From the NCBI RefSeq assembly GCF_900142845.1, contig NZ_FSRU01000001.1:2604001-2668000 (forward strand): 64,000 nt of DNA, given 5' to 3'. The stretch's first letter is position 1; each line of letters begins with the position of its first letter. Below the pieces are notes generated by a model. It saw only the letters and a list, made by a program, of their open reading frames with translations. It was not told the DNA's origin and made no database searches. The DNA is from Paraburkholderia phenazinium (GTDB lineage Bacteria > Pseudomonadota > Gammaproteobacteria > Burkholderiales > Burkholderiaceae). The position numbers and the translations under genes were made by a program. Positions 1 to 8,288 of the stretch are shown in pieces.

Positions 1-344
1 CGACGCTGCCGAAGCCGCCTGAAGTCCGCGAATATGTCGACAACAATCAGGCCTACGCCGACCTCGCCGCCGGCCGGATTGCCGCCGTCGCCAACTCGAT
101 GACGAACATCGCCTATGTGGCGAAACAGCGCCCCGAGACCTTTGCCGTGGTGCAGCCGCCGTTCGGCGCCAAGGTGTACTTCGCCTACTGCATGCGCAAG
201 GACCCGGACAGCAAGTCGCTCGACGACGCGTTCAACGCCGCGCTCGTCAAGATGCACGACGACGGGCGGCTCGCGGCCTTGCAGAAGAAGTGGTTCGGCG
301 TCGCGATGGACTCGCCGATCACCATGCCCACGCCGAACTACTGA
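1..344 (+). CDS. Amino-acid ABC transporter substrate-binding protein, C-terminal part
   Basis: This is the last 113 codons of a periplasmic solute-binding protein of the polar amino-acid family (SBP_bac_3); the start lies before the window. The reading frame runs from base 3. The text LAAGRIAAVANSMTNIAYV and the ending ALQKKWFGV are typical of the C-terminal lobe of GlnH/HisJ-like receptors, where the W-F-G element packs near the end. It should capture an amino acid or amino-acid derivative in the periplasm and deliver it to the two permeases that follow 88 bases downstream. The substrate cannot be told from this fragment. Family call is firm; specificity is unknown. Confidence 0.85.
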   Translation, partial: TLPKPPEVREYVDNNQAYADLAAGRIAAVANSMTNIAYVAKQRPETFAVVQPPFGAKVYFAYCMRKDPDSKSLDDAFNAALVKMHDDGRLAALQKKWFGVAMDSPITMPTPNY

Positions 345-389
345 TCTACTGATGCCTTGAAGCGGACGCTGCCGGCTGTATGGTCTTAG

Positions 390-404
390 GCAGGCAGCGC
401 CTGC
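390..404 (+). other. Intercistronic stem-loop
   Basis: A perfect 6-bp stem (GCAGGC/GCCTGC) with a 3-base loop lies between the binding-protein gene and the first permease gene. Such hairpins often protect the binding-protein part of the mRNA, so more receptor than permease is made. That role is inferred only from position. Confidence 0.35.
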
Positions 405-431
405 TGGTCTGCTCTAGCGGGTGCCCGACAC

Positions 432-1082
432 ATGTTCAGCATGCCTGTCTTTCTTCAGGGTCTGCCGCTGCTGCTGCACGCGGCCATCGCCACGGTCGGC
501 ATTTCGCTCACCGGGCTCGTGATCGGCTTCTTCGTCGCGATCGGCGTCTGTTCGGCGCGGCTGTCGGCGCATCGCGCGGCGCGCATGTTCGGCGGCGCGT
601 ATGTGTTCTTCTTTCGCGGCGTGCCGATGCTCGTGCAATTGCTGCTGGTGTACTACCTGCTGCCCTTCGTCGGCATCAACGTGTCGCCGCTCGTTGCGGC
701 GATCAGCGCCGTGTCGCTCTGCTCCGCTTCGTACATCGCCGAAATTTTGCGGGGCGGCTTCCTGAGCATTCCGCCGGGGCAGATCGAAGCCGCGCGCATG
801 CTCGGCATGTCGCCGCTCGACATGCTGCGGCGCATTCAGGTGCCGCAGGCCTTCCGACTGACCTTGCCGTCGCTCGTCAACGAGATGGTGTTGCTGATCA
901 AGGCCTCGTCGCTGATTTCGGTGGTCGGCGTAGCCGAGTTGACCCGCACCGCGCAGAACATCGCCGCCAGCACCTATCGTCCGCTTGAGGCATATCTCGC
1001 CGCGGGGCTGATCTATTTCGTCATCTGCGGGACGCTCGCGCTGGTCGCGCATGGCGCCGAACACCGCTTGCAGCAAGCCTGA
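432..1082 (+). CDS. Polar amino-acid ABC transporter permease (HisM/GlnP family)
   Basis: The 216-residue integral membrane protein is one half of the translocation channel of the uptake system begun by the binding protein upstream. Length and hydrophobic profile match the HisMQ/GlnP family. The EAA loop that docks with the ATPase is visible as IEAARMLGMSPLDMLRRIQ near residue 120. ATG at 432 gives a usual N-terminus running straight into the first hydrophobic helix. The second permease follows after 10 bases, so the two are likely co-translated and form a heterodimer in the inner membrane. Confidence 0.9.
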   Translation: MFSMPVFLQGLPLLLHAAIATVGISLTGLVIGFFVAIGVCSARLSAHRAARMFGGAYVFFFRGVPMLVQLLLVYYLLPFVGINVSPLVAAISAVSLCSASYIAEILRGGFLSIPPGQIEAARMLGMSPLDMLRRIQVPQAFRLTLPSLVNEMVLLIKASSLISVVGVAELTRTAQNIAASTYRPLEAYLAAGLIYFVICGTLALVAHGAEHRLQQA

Positions 1083-1092
1083 GAGCCAAGCC

Positions 1093-1755
1093 ATGCAGCA
1101 ATTCGACCCTACCGTCATCACGCACAACCTGCAGCCGATCGCAGCGGGCCTCGCGACGACCGTCGGCACGTGGGCCGCGGGCGTCGCCATCGGCATCCTG
1201 ATCGGCTTTCTGATTGCCGTGCTGCAACTCTTCTGCGGACGCTGGGTGCGCGGGTTCTTGCGCTTCTATATCGAACTGTTCCGCGGCACGCCGTTTCTGG
1301 TGCAACTCTTTCTGCTCTACTACGGCGGTCCGTCCATCGGCCTCACACTCGAACCGATGACCGCCGGTGTCCTCGGTCTCGGCCTGTACGGCAGCGCATA
1401 TTTTGCCGAGGCGTTCCGCTCGGGCTTCCAGTCGGTGCCGCCCGGCCATCTCGAAGCGGCGTCGTGCCTCGGCCTGTCGCGCTGGCAAGCGGTGCTGCGT
1501 ATTCAGGTGCCGCAGATGCTGGTGCTGATCGTCCCGGCGCTCACCAATCTGATCATCGTGCTCAGCAAGGAGACTGCCGTGCTGTCGATCGTCACCGTGC
1601 CTGAACTGACCTTCGTTCTGACCGGCATCGGCTCGGCCACCTTCGCTTTCGTCGAAACCTTGCTCGCGCTCTGCGTGTGTTACCTCGCGCTCGTCGAACT
1701 CACCTCGCGTGCCGGCATGTGGGCGGAAGCCCGCATTGCGCGGTTCATGGCATGA
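1093..1755 (+). CDS. Polar amino-acid ABC transporter permease, second subunit
   Basis: The 220-residue permease of the HisMQ family is partner of the preceding gene. The EAA-type loop reads LEAASCLGLSRWQAVLRIQ, and the protein is hydrophobic throughout. The frame is open further upstream to 1051, but that start would overlap the previous gene by 32 bases. ATG at 1093 (MQQFDPTVI) gives a normal length and is preferred. The ATPase gene begins 19 bases after its stop. It acts in the inner membrane in ATP-driven import. Confidence 0.9.
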   Translation: MQQFDPTVITHNLQPIAAGLATTVGTWAAGVAIGILIGFLIAVLQLFCGRWVRGFLRFYIELFRGTPFLVQLFLLYYGGPSIGLTLEPMTAGVLGLGLYGSAYFAEAFRSGFQSVPPGHLEAASCLGLSRWQAVLRIQVPQMLVLIVPALTNLIIVLSKETAVLSIVTVPELTFVLTGIGSATFAFVETLLALCVCYLALVELTSRAGMWAEARIARFMA

Positions 1756-1774
1756 ACGAACTCCGGATTGATCG

Positions 1775-2650
1775 ATGAATGCCCTTGCCGATATGCCCAC
1801 CTCCGAACCCACCGCCACCACGACCGCCGCACAAGCCAGCTGCGCGCCGCTGATCGAAGTACGCGACCTGCGCAAGCGCTTCGGCGAAGTCGACGTGCTG
1901 CGCGGCATCGATCTGGAGATCGCCAGATCCGAAGTGGTTTGCATCATCGGCCCGTCGGGGTCCGGCAAGAGCACCTTGCTGCGCTGTCTCGCCGCGCTCG
2001 AAACCTACGATCAGGGCGATGTGCGGATCGAAGGCGAACTGCTCGGCTACACCGAGCGCAACGGCAAACGCATGCGGGCCTCGCAAGGCGAGATCAACCG
2101 CGTGCGGCGCAACGTCGGCATGGTGTTCCAGCAGTTCAACCTGTGGCCGCATATGACGGCGCTCGGCAATGTGATGGAAGCGCTTCTGCGCGTGCGCCAT
2201 CTGCCGCGCGACGACGCACGGCGCCGTGCCCATGCGATGCTGGAGACCGTGGGGCTCGCGCACAAGGCGGACGCGTATCCGGCCAAGCTCTCCGGCGGCC
2301 AGCAGCAACGCGTGGCGATTGCGCGAGCGCTGGCCATGGAACCGCACATCATGCTGTTCGACGAACCCACCTCGGCGCTCGATCCCGAACTGGTCGGCGA
2401 GGTGCTGCAGGTGATGAAGCAACTCGCCCGCGACGGCATGACCATGGCGGTCGTCACGCACGAAATGGGCTTCGCCGCGCAGGTCGCCGACAAGGTGGTG
2501 TTTATCGATCAAGGCCGCATTGCAGTGGCAGGCAAGCCGCGCGAAGTCTTTCACGATGCCGGGCAGCCGCGCCTGCGCCAGTTCCTGCAGAATTACTTCG
2601 ACCGCAACGCCTTCTGGACGCAAGGCGCCGATGAGCCGGGTTCGCCATGA
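1775..2650 (+). CDS. Polar amino-acid ABC transporter ATPase
   Basis: The 291-residue nucleotide-binding subunit powers the import system. Walker A is GPSGSGKST (residues 59-67), the signature is LSGGQQQR (172-179) and Walker B is IMLFDE (192-197), followed by PTSALDP and the switch-histidine context VTHEMGF. These are hallmarks of the HisP/GlnQ type. The first 26 residues before LIEVRDLRK are an Ala/Thr-rich extension unlike most family members; a later start is possible but no better ATG was seen. Its stop overlaps the start of the GntR gene in an ATGA, so transporter and regulator are translationally coupled. Confidence 0.92.
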   Translation: MNALADMPTSEPTATTTAAQASCAPLIEVRDLRKRFGEVDVLRGIDLEIARSEVVCIIGPSGSGKSTLLRCLAALETYDQGDVRIEGELLGYTERNGKRMRASQGEINRVRRNVGMVFQQFNLWPHMTALGNVMEALLRVRHLPRDDARRRAHAMLETVGLAHKADAYPAKLSGGQQQRVAIARALAMEPHIMLFDEPTSALDPELVGEVLQVMKQLARDGMTMAVVTHEMGFAAQVADKVVFIDQGRIAVAGKPREVFHDAGQPRLRQFLQNYFDRNAFWTQGADEPGSP

Positions 2651-3369
2651 ACACCGCGCGCTACGAACAGGTCAAGAGCCACATCCGCCGCACCATCGAC
2701 TCGGGCGCGCGGCAGCCCGGCGACCGCATCCCGTCGGAACTGGACCTTGTCGCAGCGTTAGGCGTGTCGCGCATGACCGTCAACCGTGCCTTGCGCGAAC
2801 TCGCCGAGGAAGGGCTCGTCACGCGCGTCTCGGGTGTGGGCACCTTCGTAGCGGAGGCGAAACCGCAATCCACCTTGCTGATGATCGCCCACATCGGCGA
2901 CGAGATCCGCTCGCGCGGTCATGAGTACAGCTACGCAACGCTGCTCAAGCAACGGGAGACCGCACCGGTTCTGGTGTCGAACGCATTGGGCCTGGCGCCG
3001 GGCACCTCGGTGTTTCACGTGATCTGTGTCCACCGCGAAAACGGCCTGCCCGTGCAGCTCGAAGACCGTTACGTCAATCCAGCCACGGCGCCGGAATTCT
3101 TGCTGCAGGACTTCGCGGCGATCCGGCCGTCCGAGTATCTCTACAACGTCGTGCCCGTGCACGACGTCGAACATGTCGTCGACGCGGGCCTGCCTACTCG
3201 TGACGAAGCCGGGTTACTCGAAATCCGCGCAGAGGAGCCGTGCCTGACGCTGGTGCGGCGCACATGGACGAGCGGCGTGGCGGTGACGTTCGCCCGCTTC
3301 GTGCATCCGGGTTCGCGCTACCGGCTGGGCTGCCGGTTCGCGCCGGACCTCTCGCAGCGCCAGGGCTGA
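2647..3369 (+). CDS. GntR-family regulator, HutC subfamily
   Basis: The 240-residue repressor-type protein has an N-terminal winged helix ([10 protein letters not shown] to [10 protein letters not shown], about residues 5-75, with recognition helix region [12 protein letters not shown]) and a C-terminal UTRA effector-binding domain ending RYRLGCRF. HutC-type GntR proteins sense small ligands such as urocanate and repress nearby catabolic or uptake genes. This one is coupled to the ABC transporter by an ATGA overlap, so it probably controls that operon. It is clearly homologous to the second GntR gene transcribed toward it (3396-4154). The ligand is unknown. Confidence 0.88.
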   Translation: MNTARYEQVKSHIRRTIDSGARQPGDRIPSELDLVAALGVSRMTVNRALRELAEEGLVTRVSGVGTFVAEAKPQSTLLMIAHIGDEIRSRGHEYSYATLLKQRETAPVLVSNALGLAPGTSVFHVICVHRENGLPVQLEDRYVNPATAPEFLLQDFAAIRPSEYLYNVVPVHDVEHVVDAGLPTRDEAGLLEIRAEEPCLTLVRRTWTSGVAVTFARFVHPGSRYRLGCRFAPDLSQRQG

Positions 3370-3395
3370 GCAGAGCCGCTGGCGCGGCGCCCGTA

Positions 3396-4154
3396 TCAGA
3401 CGTTGCCCGCCAGATGAAAGCGCGAGGCCGGATGCCACAGTTGCACCGACGTCGCCACCGCTTCGCCGACCCACGTGCGGCGCCACAACAGCAGGCACGG
3501 CTCGCCAATCTCCATCAGCAGGTGCCGGCGCACATGCGCGTCGGGCTTTTGCGCGTAGATGCGAAACTCGGCGCGCTGGATCGGCGCGAGCCGCACCATG
3601 TAGTGATTCGGCGTTTCGAGCGTGAAGTCCTGCCGCAGATACTCGGGGAACACCTTGGGATTGACGTAGCGGTCTTCGTACTGGATCGGCTCGCCCTCTT
3701 CGCTATGCACGATGCGCGAATGAAACGCGGGGCCGGCGGACAGGCCGAGCGCATCGAGCGCCTGTGCATCGTCGCTCGGTTCGAGCGCCAGCACGTGCGC
3801 CATGTGCCGATGGCCGCGCGCGGCGATCTCGTCGGCGATGTTGCGAATCTCGAGAACCGTCGATTCATAGCGCTGCGGCGCGACGAAAGTGCCCGAGCCC
3901 TGCACGCGCGTCAACACGCGTTCGGCGGTCAGCTCGCGCAGCGCGCGCGACACCGTCATGCGCGCCACGCCGAATTCCTTGACCAGTTCGGTCTCCGATG
4001 GAATCAGGCCGCCCGGCTTCCAGTCGCCTTCCGAGATCCGCTTCACGACATAGCGCTTGATCTGCTCGTAGGCCGGCGTGGCTTTGACAGGCGCCTCGCT
4101 GGCATTGCCCGGGCGGAGCTGGGTGGTGTCGGATGGCGCGTTATTTAGAGTCAT
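3396..4154 (-). CDS. GntR-family regulator, HutC subfamily (second copy)
   Basis: The 252-residue protein has a GntR winged helix (AYEQIKRYVV through GSGTFVAPQR, about residues 23-95) and a UTRA domain with the typical YEDRYVNP element. ATG at 4154 (MTLNNAPSD) is chosen. The frame is open further upstream, but that extension is Arg/Cys-rich and out of keeping with the family. It lies 88 bases downstream of the lyase-like gene and is probably last in the minus-strand operon beginning at 9149. It may bind the TGTCTAGACA sites before that operon (inference). HutC, the histidine-utilisation repressor, is the best-known relative, and the lyase neighbour fits an imidazole or amino-acid ligand. Confidence 0.87.
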   Translation of the reverse strand: MTLNNAPSDTTQLRPGNASEAPVKATPAYEQIKRYVVKRISEGDWKPGGLIPSETELVKEFGVARMTVSRALRELTAERVLTRVQGSGTFVAPQRYESTVLEIRNIADEIAARGHRHMAHVLALEPSDDAQALDALGLSAGPAFHSRIVHSEEGEPIQYEDRYVNPKVFPEYLRQDFTLETPNHYMVRLAPIQRAEFRIYAQKPDAHVRRHLLMEIGEPCLLLWRRTWVGEAVATSVQLWHPASRFHLAGNV

Positions 4155-4242
4155 ATTCACGTCGACCTCGTGGGTGGTACGCAATACGCCAATGCGCCGG
4201 CAGGTAGGCCGGCCGCACCGGCTCGTGGGGCGCTCGCCCCGT

Positions 4243-5868
4243 TCATGCCGCCGATTGCAGATCTCGCCCGGCGGCGTCAGGCAAATGGGCAGCCGTTGGG
4301 TTCGCTTCGCCGGCCGTTGCATAACCGGTGTGCCCGACTACGCCGGCGGCGGCTGGCCGCATCTTACCCGGGTTCGGCAGCGGCGGCGGCTCGGTGTCCG
4401 CAATCATACGGAACGCGAGCGCCATGTCCTCGGCGAGCGGCCGGTCGTCGCGATACGTCGGCACGAGACTGCGCACGCCGCGCCAGAGCGAATCGGTGTA
4501 CGGTGCGCGCGCTGCATCGAGCGTCTGCAGATCATAGGCCTGGGATGCCGCGAGCAATTCGACTGCCACGATGCGTCCGGCGTTGTCGACGATTTCCAGC
4601 GCCTTGAGCGCCGCCGGCGTCGCGTGACACAGATGGTCTTCCTGCAGGCCGGAGGTGATACCGCCGTCCAGACTCGCGGGCATCGCGAGGCGGCGGTTTT
4701 GCGCGACGAGCGAGGCCGCGGTGTACTGCGCAATCATGAAGCCCGAACAGGTGCCGCCCGGCTCGGCGAGAAACGCCGGCAGGCCGCTGACCAGTGGATT
4801 GACGAGGCGGTCGAGGCGGCGCTCGGCCATCGCCGCCACCTGGGCAATCGCCGTGGCGAGGCTGTCCATCGCCAGCGCGATCGAGGCGCCCACCGCATGC
4901 GCCTGCGAATAGACGCGCGGCGCTTCGGGCGTACCGGCGACGATCGGATTGTCGGTGATCGACGCCAGTTCGCGATTGACGACTTCCGCCGTCGCGCTCA
5001 GCACGTCGCGCGCCGCGCCGTGCACGTGCGGGATGGTCCGCATGCTCAGCGGGTCTTGCGTACGACGGCCCACCGCCGCGGCCAGGATGCCGCTCTCGGC
5101 AAGCGCGCCGCGCATTCTTTCGCCCACCACGTTCAGTCCCGGCGAGATCCGCAACGCCAGCGATTCGGCGTCGAACGCCGCCAGTTGGCCGCGCAGGTTC
5201 TCGAAGCTCATGGCCGCCACCGCGTCGGTCCAGTCGAGCAGCCGCGCGGCGCGCGCCAGCGCCAGCGCCGCGAGTCCCGTCACGCACGGCGTGCCGTTGA
5301 CGAGGCTAAGGCCCTCCTTGGCATCGAGCACCAGCGGCTCGAGCCCGAGCCGCTGCAGGGCCTCGCGGCCGCTCAAGCGCTCGCCGCGATAGCGCGCATG
5401 GCCCTCGCCGATGCACACCAGCGCGATATGCGCCATATGGCTCAGATAGCCGACCGAGCCGAACGCCGGCACTTCGGGCAGACAATCGGCATCGAGCAGC
5501 GCCACCAGCTGCTCGGCGACCGCGAGCCGGATGCCCGAATGCCCGTGGGCGAAATTGTTGAGCGCCGCGGCCATGATGGCGCGCGTTTCGGCGACGCCGA
5601 GCGGCGTGCCGACGCCCACCGCATGGCTCATCAGGATATTGCGCGACAGCGTGCGCTGCTCGGACGGCGACACGATCACATCGCACAAGGCGCCCACGCC
5701 GGTATTCACGCCATAAGCGCGAATCCCACGCTCGACGATCTGTTCGACGAGGACATGCGCCGCCGCAATGCGCGCCCGCGCATCGGCGGAAAGCTCGAGC
5801 GGCTCGCCTGCGGCCACGGCCGCAACCTGACGCCAGTCGAGAGGACGATCGGAACGAATGACAGCCAT
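4243..5868 (-). CDS. Histidine ammonia-lyase-family protein lacking the MIO triad
   Basis: The 541-residue protein aligns by eye with histidine/phenylalanine ammonia-lyases over most of its length. Recognisable blocks are YGVNTGVGAL (52-61), NG at 191-192, EPGGTCSGFMIAQ (369-381) and QEDH (409-412). In active lyases the sequence GSVGASGDLAPLxHMA supplies Ala-Ser-Gly, which cyclises into the MIO electrophile. Here it reads GSVG-Y-LSHMA (137-146), so the triad and its neighbours are absent and no frameshift is seen. The QDPY tyrosine is Leu (QDPLSMR, 271-277). A Pro/Ala-rich tail extends it about 30 residues past usual length. Start ATG 5868 lies 11 bases after the ATPase gene. Function is open: a pseudo-lyase, a ligand-binding protein or an enzyme with other chemistry. 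Confidence 0.85.
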   Translation of the reverse strand: MAVIRSDRPLDWRQVAAVAAGEPLELSADARARIAAAHVLVEQIVERGIRAYGVNTGVGALCDVIVSPSEQRTLSRNILMSHAVGVGTPLGVAETRAIMAAALNNFAHGHSGIRLAVAEQLVALLDADCLPEVPAFGSVGYLSHMAHIALVCIGEGHARYRGERLSGREALQRLGLEPLVLDAKEGLSLVNGTPCVTGLAALALARAARLLDWTDAVAAMSFENLRGQLAAFDAESLALRISPGLNVVGERMRGALAESGILAAAVGRRTQDPLSMRTIPHVHGAARDVLSATAEVVNRELASITDNPIVAGTPEAPRVYSQAHAVGASIALAMDSLATAIAQVAAMAERRLDRLVNPLVSGLPAFLAEPGGTCSGFMIAQYTAASLVAQNRRLAMPASLDGGITSGLQEDHLCHATPAALKALEIVDNAGRIVAVELLAASQAYDLQTLDAARAPYTDSLWRGVRSLVPTYRDDRPLAEDMALAFRMIADTEPPPLPNPGKMRPAAAGVVGHTGYATAGEANPTAAHLPDAAGRDLQSAA

Positions 5869-5879
5869 GATGACGATAC

Positions 5880-6671
5880 TCAGTTCGCAGTACGGTGGTG
5901 GTGGCTCGAGACGAATTGCTTGAAACGCTCGGACTTGAGTTCGCCGAACACCTCGTCGGGCGTACCGTCCGCTTCGACCTCGCCTTGATGCAGGAACATC
6001 ACGCGGTTCGACACATGGCGCGCAAAGCCCATTTCGTGCGTGACGACCAGCATGGTGCGGCCTTCTTCCGCCAGCGAGCGCATCACGCGCAAGACTTCGC
6101 CGACCAGTTCCGGGTCGAGCGCCGAAGTCGGCTCGTCGAACAGCATGACCTTCGGATGCATCGCCAGCGCCCGCGCAATCGCCACGCGCTGCTGCTGGCC
6201 ACCCGACAGATGCGCCGGATAATGGCCGCGCTTTTCCGCGAGACCGACCTTGGCGAGCAGCGCTTCGGCTTCTTCGACGGCCTCGGCGCGGCTGCGTTTT
6301 TGCACGCGCATCGGACCTTCGATCAGGTTCTCGAGCACCGTCATATGCGACCACAGGTTGAAGTTCTGAAACACCATGCCGAGTTGCGAGCGGATGCGGT
6401 CCACCTGGCGGCGGTCGCTCGGCTGCATCTTGCCGTCGCCGCGGCGCTTCATCTTGAGTTCTTCGCCGGCCAGCGCGACCGAACCGTCATCGGGCGTTTC
6501 CAGCAGGTTCAGGCAGCGCAGGAAAGTGCTCTTGCCCGAACCGCTCGCGCCGAGGATCGAGATCACGTCGCCCTGGTGCGCGTCGAGCGAGATGCCCTTG
6601 AGGACGTGGTGGTCGCCGAACGACTTGTGAATGTTCTTGACCGACAATGCAACGGGTGCCGTAGCGTTCAT
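5880..6671 (-). CDS. Polar amino-acid ABC transporter ATPase (HisP/GlnQ type)
   Basis: The 263-residue nucleotide-binding subunit has Walker [10 protein letters not shown] (residues 41-49), signature LSGGQQQR, Walker [14 protein letters not shown] and the [12 protein letters not shown] switch region. ATG at 6671 (MNATAPVAL) is chosen because GGAG lies just before it; the frame is open to 6710 but that would run into the previous gene. It energises the two permeases encoded immediately upstream in the same operon. It is closely similar to the ATPase at 1775-2650, including the insert before VRRN/IRSQ, which points to two related transporters. Confidence 0.92.
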   Translation of the reverse strand: MNATAPVALSVKNIHKSFGDHHVLKGISLDAHQGDVISILGASGSGKSTFLRCLNLLETPDDGSVALAGEELKMKRRGDGKMQPSDRRQVDRIRSQLGMVFQNFNLWSHMTVLENLIEGPMRVQKRSRAEAVEEAEALLAKVGLAEKRGHYPAHLSGGQQQRVAIARALAMHPKVMLFDEPTSALDPELVGEVLRVMRSLAEEGRTMLVVTHEMGFARHVSNRVMFLHQGEVEADGTPDEVFGELKSERFKQFVSSHHHRTAN

Positions 6672-6696
6672 GTGATTCTCCGGAATGAGCGGCCGT

Positions 6697-7449
6697 TCAG
6701 TGCGCGGCACGACGTGCTTCGGTGGTGGCGGAAACCGGGCGCGAGGCGACCTGGACCGGCACCGCGCGCAGATGACGCGACAGGCGCACTTCGAGCAGGC
6801 CCAACAGGCGCACGATCACGAAATTGAGGAACAGGTAGATCAACGCGGCGCAGATAAAAACTTCAGTTGTCCGATAGGTTTGCTGGATGATCTGCTGCGC
6901 GACGCCGGTCACTTCCCACACGGTGACGAGACTCGCGAGCGCCGTCGACTTCACCAGCAACACCGCTTCAGTGGAATACGCGGGCAGGCACTGGCGCAGC
7001 GCAATCGGTCCGATCACGCGGCGCAGCAACGCGAAGCCGGACAGGCCGATGGCATAGCCCGCTTCGATCTGTCCAACCGGCACGGCCATCAGGCCGCCGC
7101 GGATGATCTCGGCGGTATAGCCGGCCGTACACAAGGCGAGCGAGAGCACCGCGCACATATACGGTTCGCGCAGCACCGGCCACAGGAAACTCTCGCGTAT
7201 CACGCCGAACTGGCCGAGTCCGTAGTAGACGAGAAACATCTGGATCAGCAGCGGCGAGCCGCGAAACACGAGGATATAGGCGCGTGCGAAGCGGTTCGGC
7301 AGCCAGTGCGGCGAGACCCGCATCGTGACGATCACGAGCGACAGCAGACCGCCCAGGATCAGCGACGAGAAGAACAGGCCGAGTGTGGTCGGCACGGCGC
7401 CGAGCAACTGGCGCAGCGTGTCGAACAGGAAATCGAAGTCGATATGCAT
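6697..7449 (-). CDS. Polar amino-acid ABC transporter permease (HisM-like)
   Basis: The 250-residue inner-membrane permease has EAA loop [19 protein letters not shown] and the usual five-helix hydrophobic pattern. Motif [15 protein letters not shown] near residue 80 is standard for the HisMQ family. ATG at 7449 follows the preceding permease by 15 bases. With that gene it should form the heterodimeric channel. The C-terminal 25 residues are polar and Ala/Arg-rich, probably cytoplasmic. Substrate is not predictable beyond amino acids or related compounds. Confidence 0.9.
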   Translation of the reverse strand: MHIDFDFLFDTLRQLLGAVPTTLGLFFSSLILGGLLSLVIVTMRVSPHWLPNRFARAYILVFRGSPLLIQMFLVYYGLGQFGVIRESFLWPVLREPYMCAVLSLALCTAGYTAEIIRGGLMAVPVGQIEAGYAIGLSGFALLRRVIGPIALRQCLPAYSTEAVLLVKSTALASLVTVWEVTGVAQQIIQQTYRTTEVFICAALIYLFLNFVIVRLLGLLEVRLSRHLRAVPVQVASRPVSATTEARRAAH

Positions 7450-7464
7450 GATGGCGCGGCCTCG

Positions 7465-8187
7465 TCAGTTGCGGGCGAAATTGCGGCGGAAGGACCGGCC
7501 TACGCGGGCTTCCGCGTGGTTGAAGACCCGGTTCGAGATGCTCGTCATCACCAGGTACAGGCCGCCGCCCACGACGAAGAACGTGAAATATTGATGAGTC
7601 GAACCCGCGGCAACCTGGCTCACGCGCAGCAGTTCGGCGAGGCCCGTGACCGAGATCAGCGCGGAATCCTTGAGGCTCAATTGCCAGACATTGCCGATGC
7701 CCGGCAACGCGAAGCGCAGCACCTGCGGGATCAGGATGCGGCGCGCCATGGTCAGCGTGGGCATGCCGATGGAACGGGCCGCTTCCAGTTCGCCGCGCGA
7801 CACCGCCAGCACCGCCGCGCGGTACACCTCGGCCTGGTACGCGCCGGAGATCATCCCCACCGCGAGCGCGCCGATCACGAAGGGCGGCACGCCGACGAAG
7901 CCGTCGGCGCCGAACCACTGGCCGATCGTCGTCACCAGCGTCGAACCGCCGAAATAGAAAAGATAGATGACGAGCAGTTCGGGCACGCCGCGAAACACGG
8001 TCGTGTAGAAGTCGCCGACGATGCGCAGCGTGCGAAAGCGCGACAGCTTCGCCGCCGCCACCAGTGCGCCGAACACCGCGCCGACGGCGAGCGCCGCGAG
8101 CGTCAGCGCGACGGTCATCAAGGCCGCCAGCAGCACGACGCCGCCCCAGCCATCCGGCCCGAAGCCGAGCATCCCGATCAGAGCCAT
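7465..8187 (-). CDS. Polar amino-acid ABC transporter permease (HisQ-like)
   Basis: The 240-residue permease has FRGVPELLVIYLFYFG (about residues 64-79) and EAA loop LEAARSIGMPTLTMARRIL, both conserved in HisQ/ArtQ-type subunits. It starts with ATG at 8187 and is separated from the binding-protein gene by 101 bases that contain a strong stem-loop. It pairs with the next permease in the membrane. It belongs to the minus-strand operon: binding protein, permease, permease, ATPase, lyase-like protein, GntR. Confidence 0.9.
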   Translation of the reverse strand: MALIGMLGFGPDGWGGVVLLAALMTVALTLAALAVGAVFGALVAAAKLSRFRTLRIVGDFYTTVFRGVPELLVIYLFYFGGSTLVTTIGQWFGADGFVGVPPFVIGALAVGMISGAYQAEVYRAAVLAVSRGELEAARSIGMPTLTMARRILIPQVLRFALPGIGNVWQLSLKDSALISVTGLAELLRVSQVAAGSTHQYFTFFVVGGGLYLVMTSISNRVFNHAEARVGRSFRRNFARN

Positions 8188-8225
8188 ACCCTACCCCTCG
8201 TCCAATCCGTTGAATCGATCAGGCG

Positions 8226-8251
8226 GCACGCGCGAGCGTTGCCGCGCGTGC
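8226..8251 (-). other. Intercistronic stem-loop after the binding-protein gene
   Basis: A perfect 9-bp GC stem (GCACGCGCG/CGCGCGTGC) with an 8-base loop lies between the binding-protein and permease genes. It has no U-run, so it is more likely an mRNA-stability element or partial terminator than a full stop. By analogy with hisJ-hisQ spacing, it would bias expression toward the receptor (inference). Confidence 0.45.
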
Positions 8252-8288
8252 TGGACCACCTGCTGGTACCGCTTGACTCAGTTACCGC

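Noticed and set aside
414..1974. Long minus-strand open frames opposite the first two permease genes
   Set aside because: They are His/Arg-rich readings typical of the strand opposite GC-rich genes, with no family similarity; the plus-strand permeases have clear motifs.
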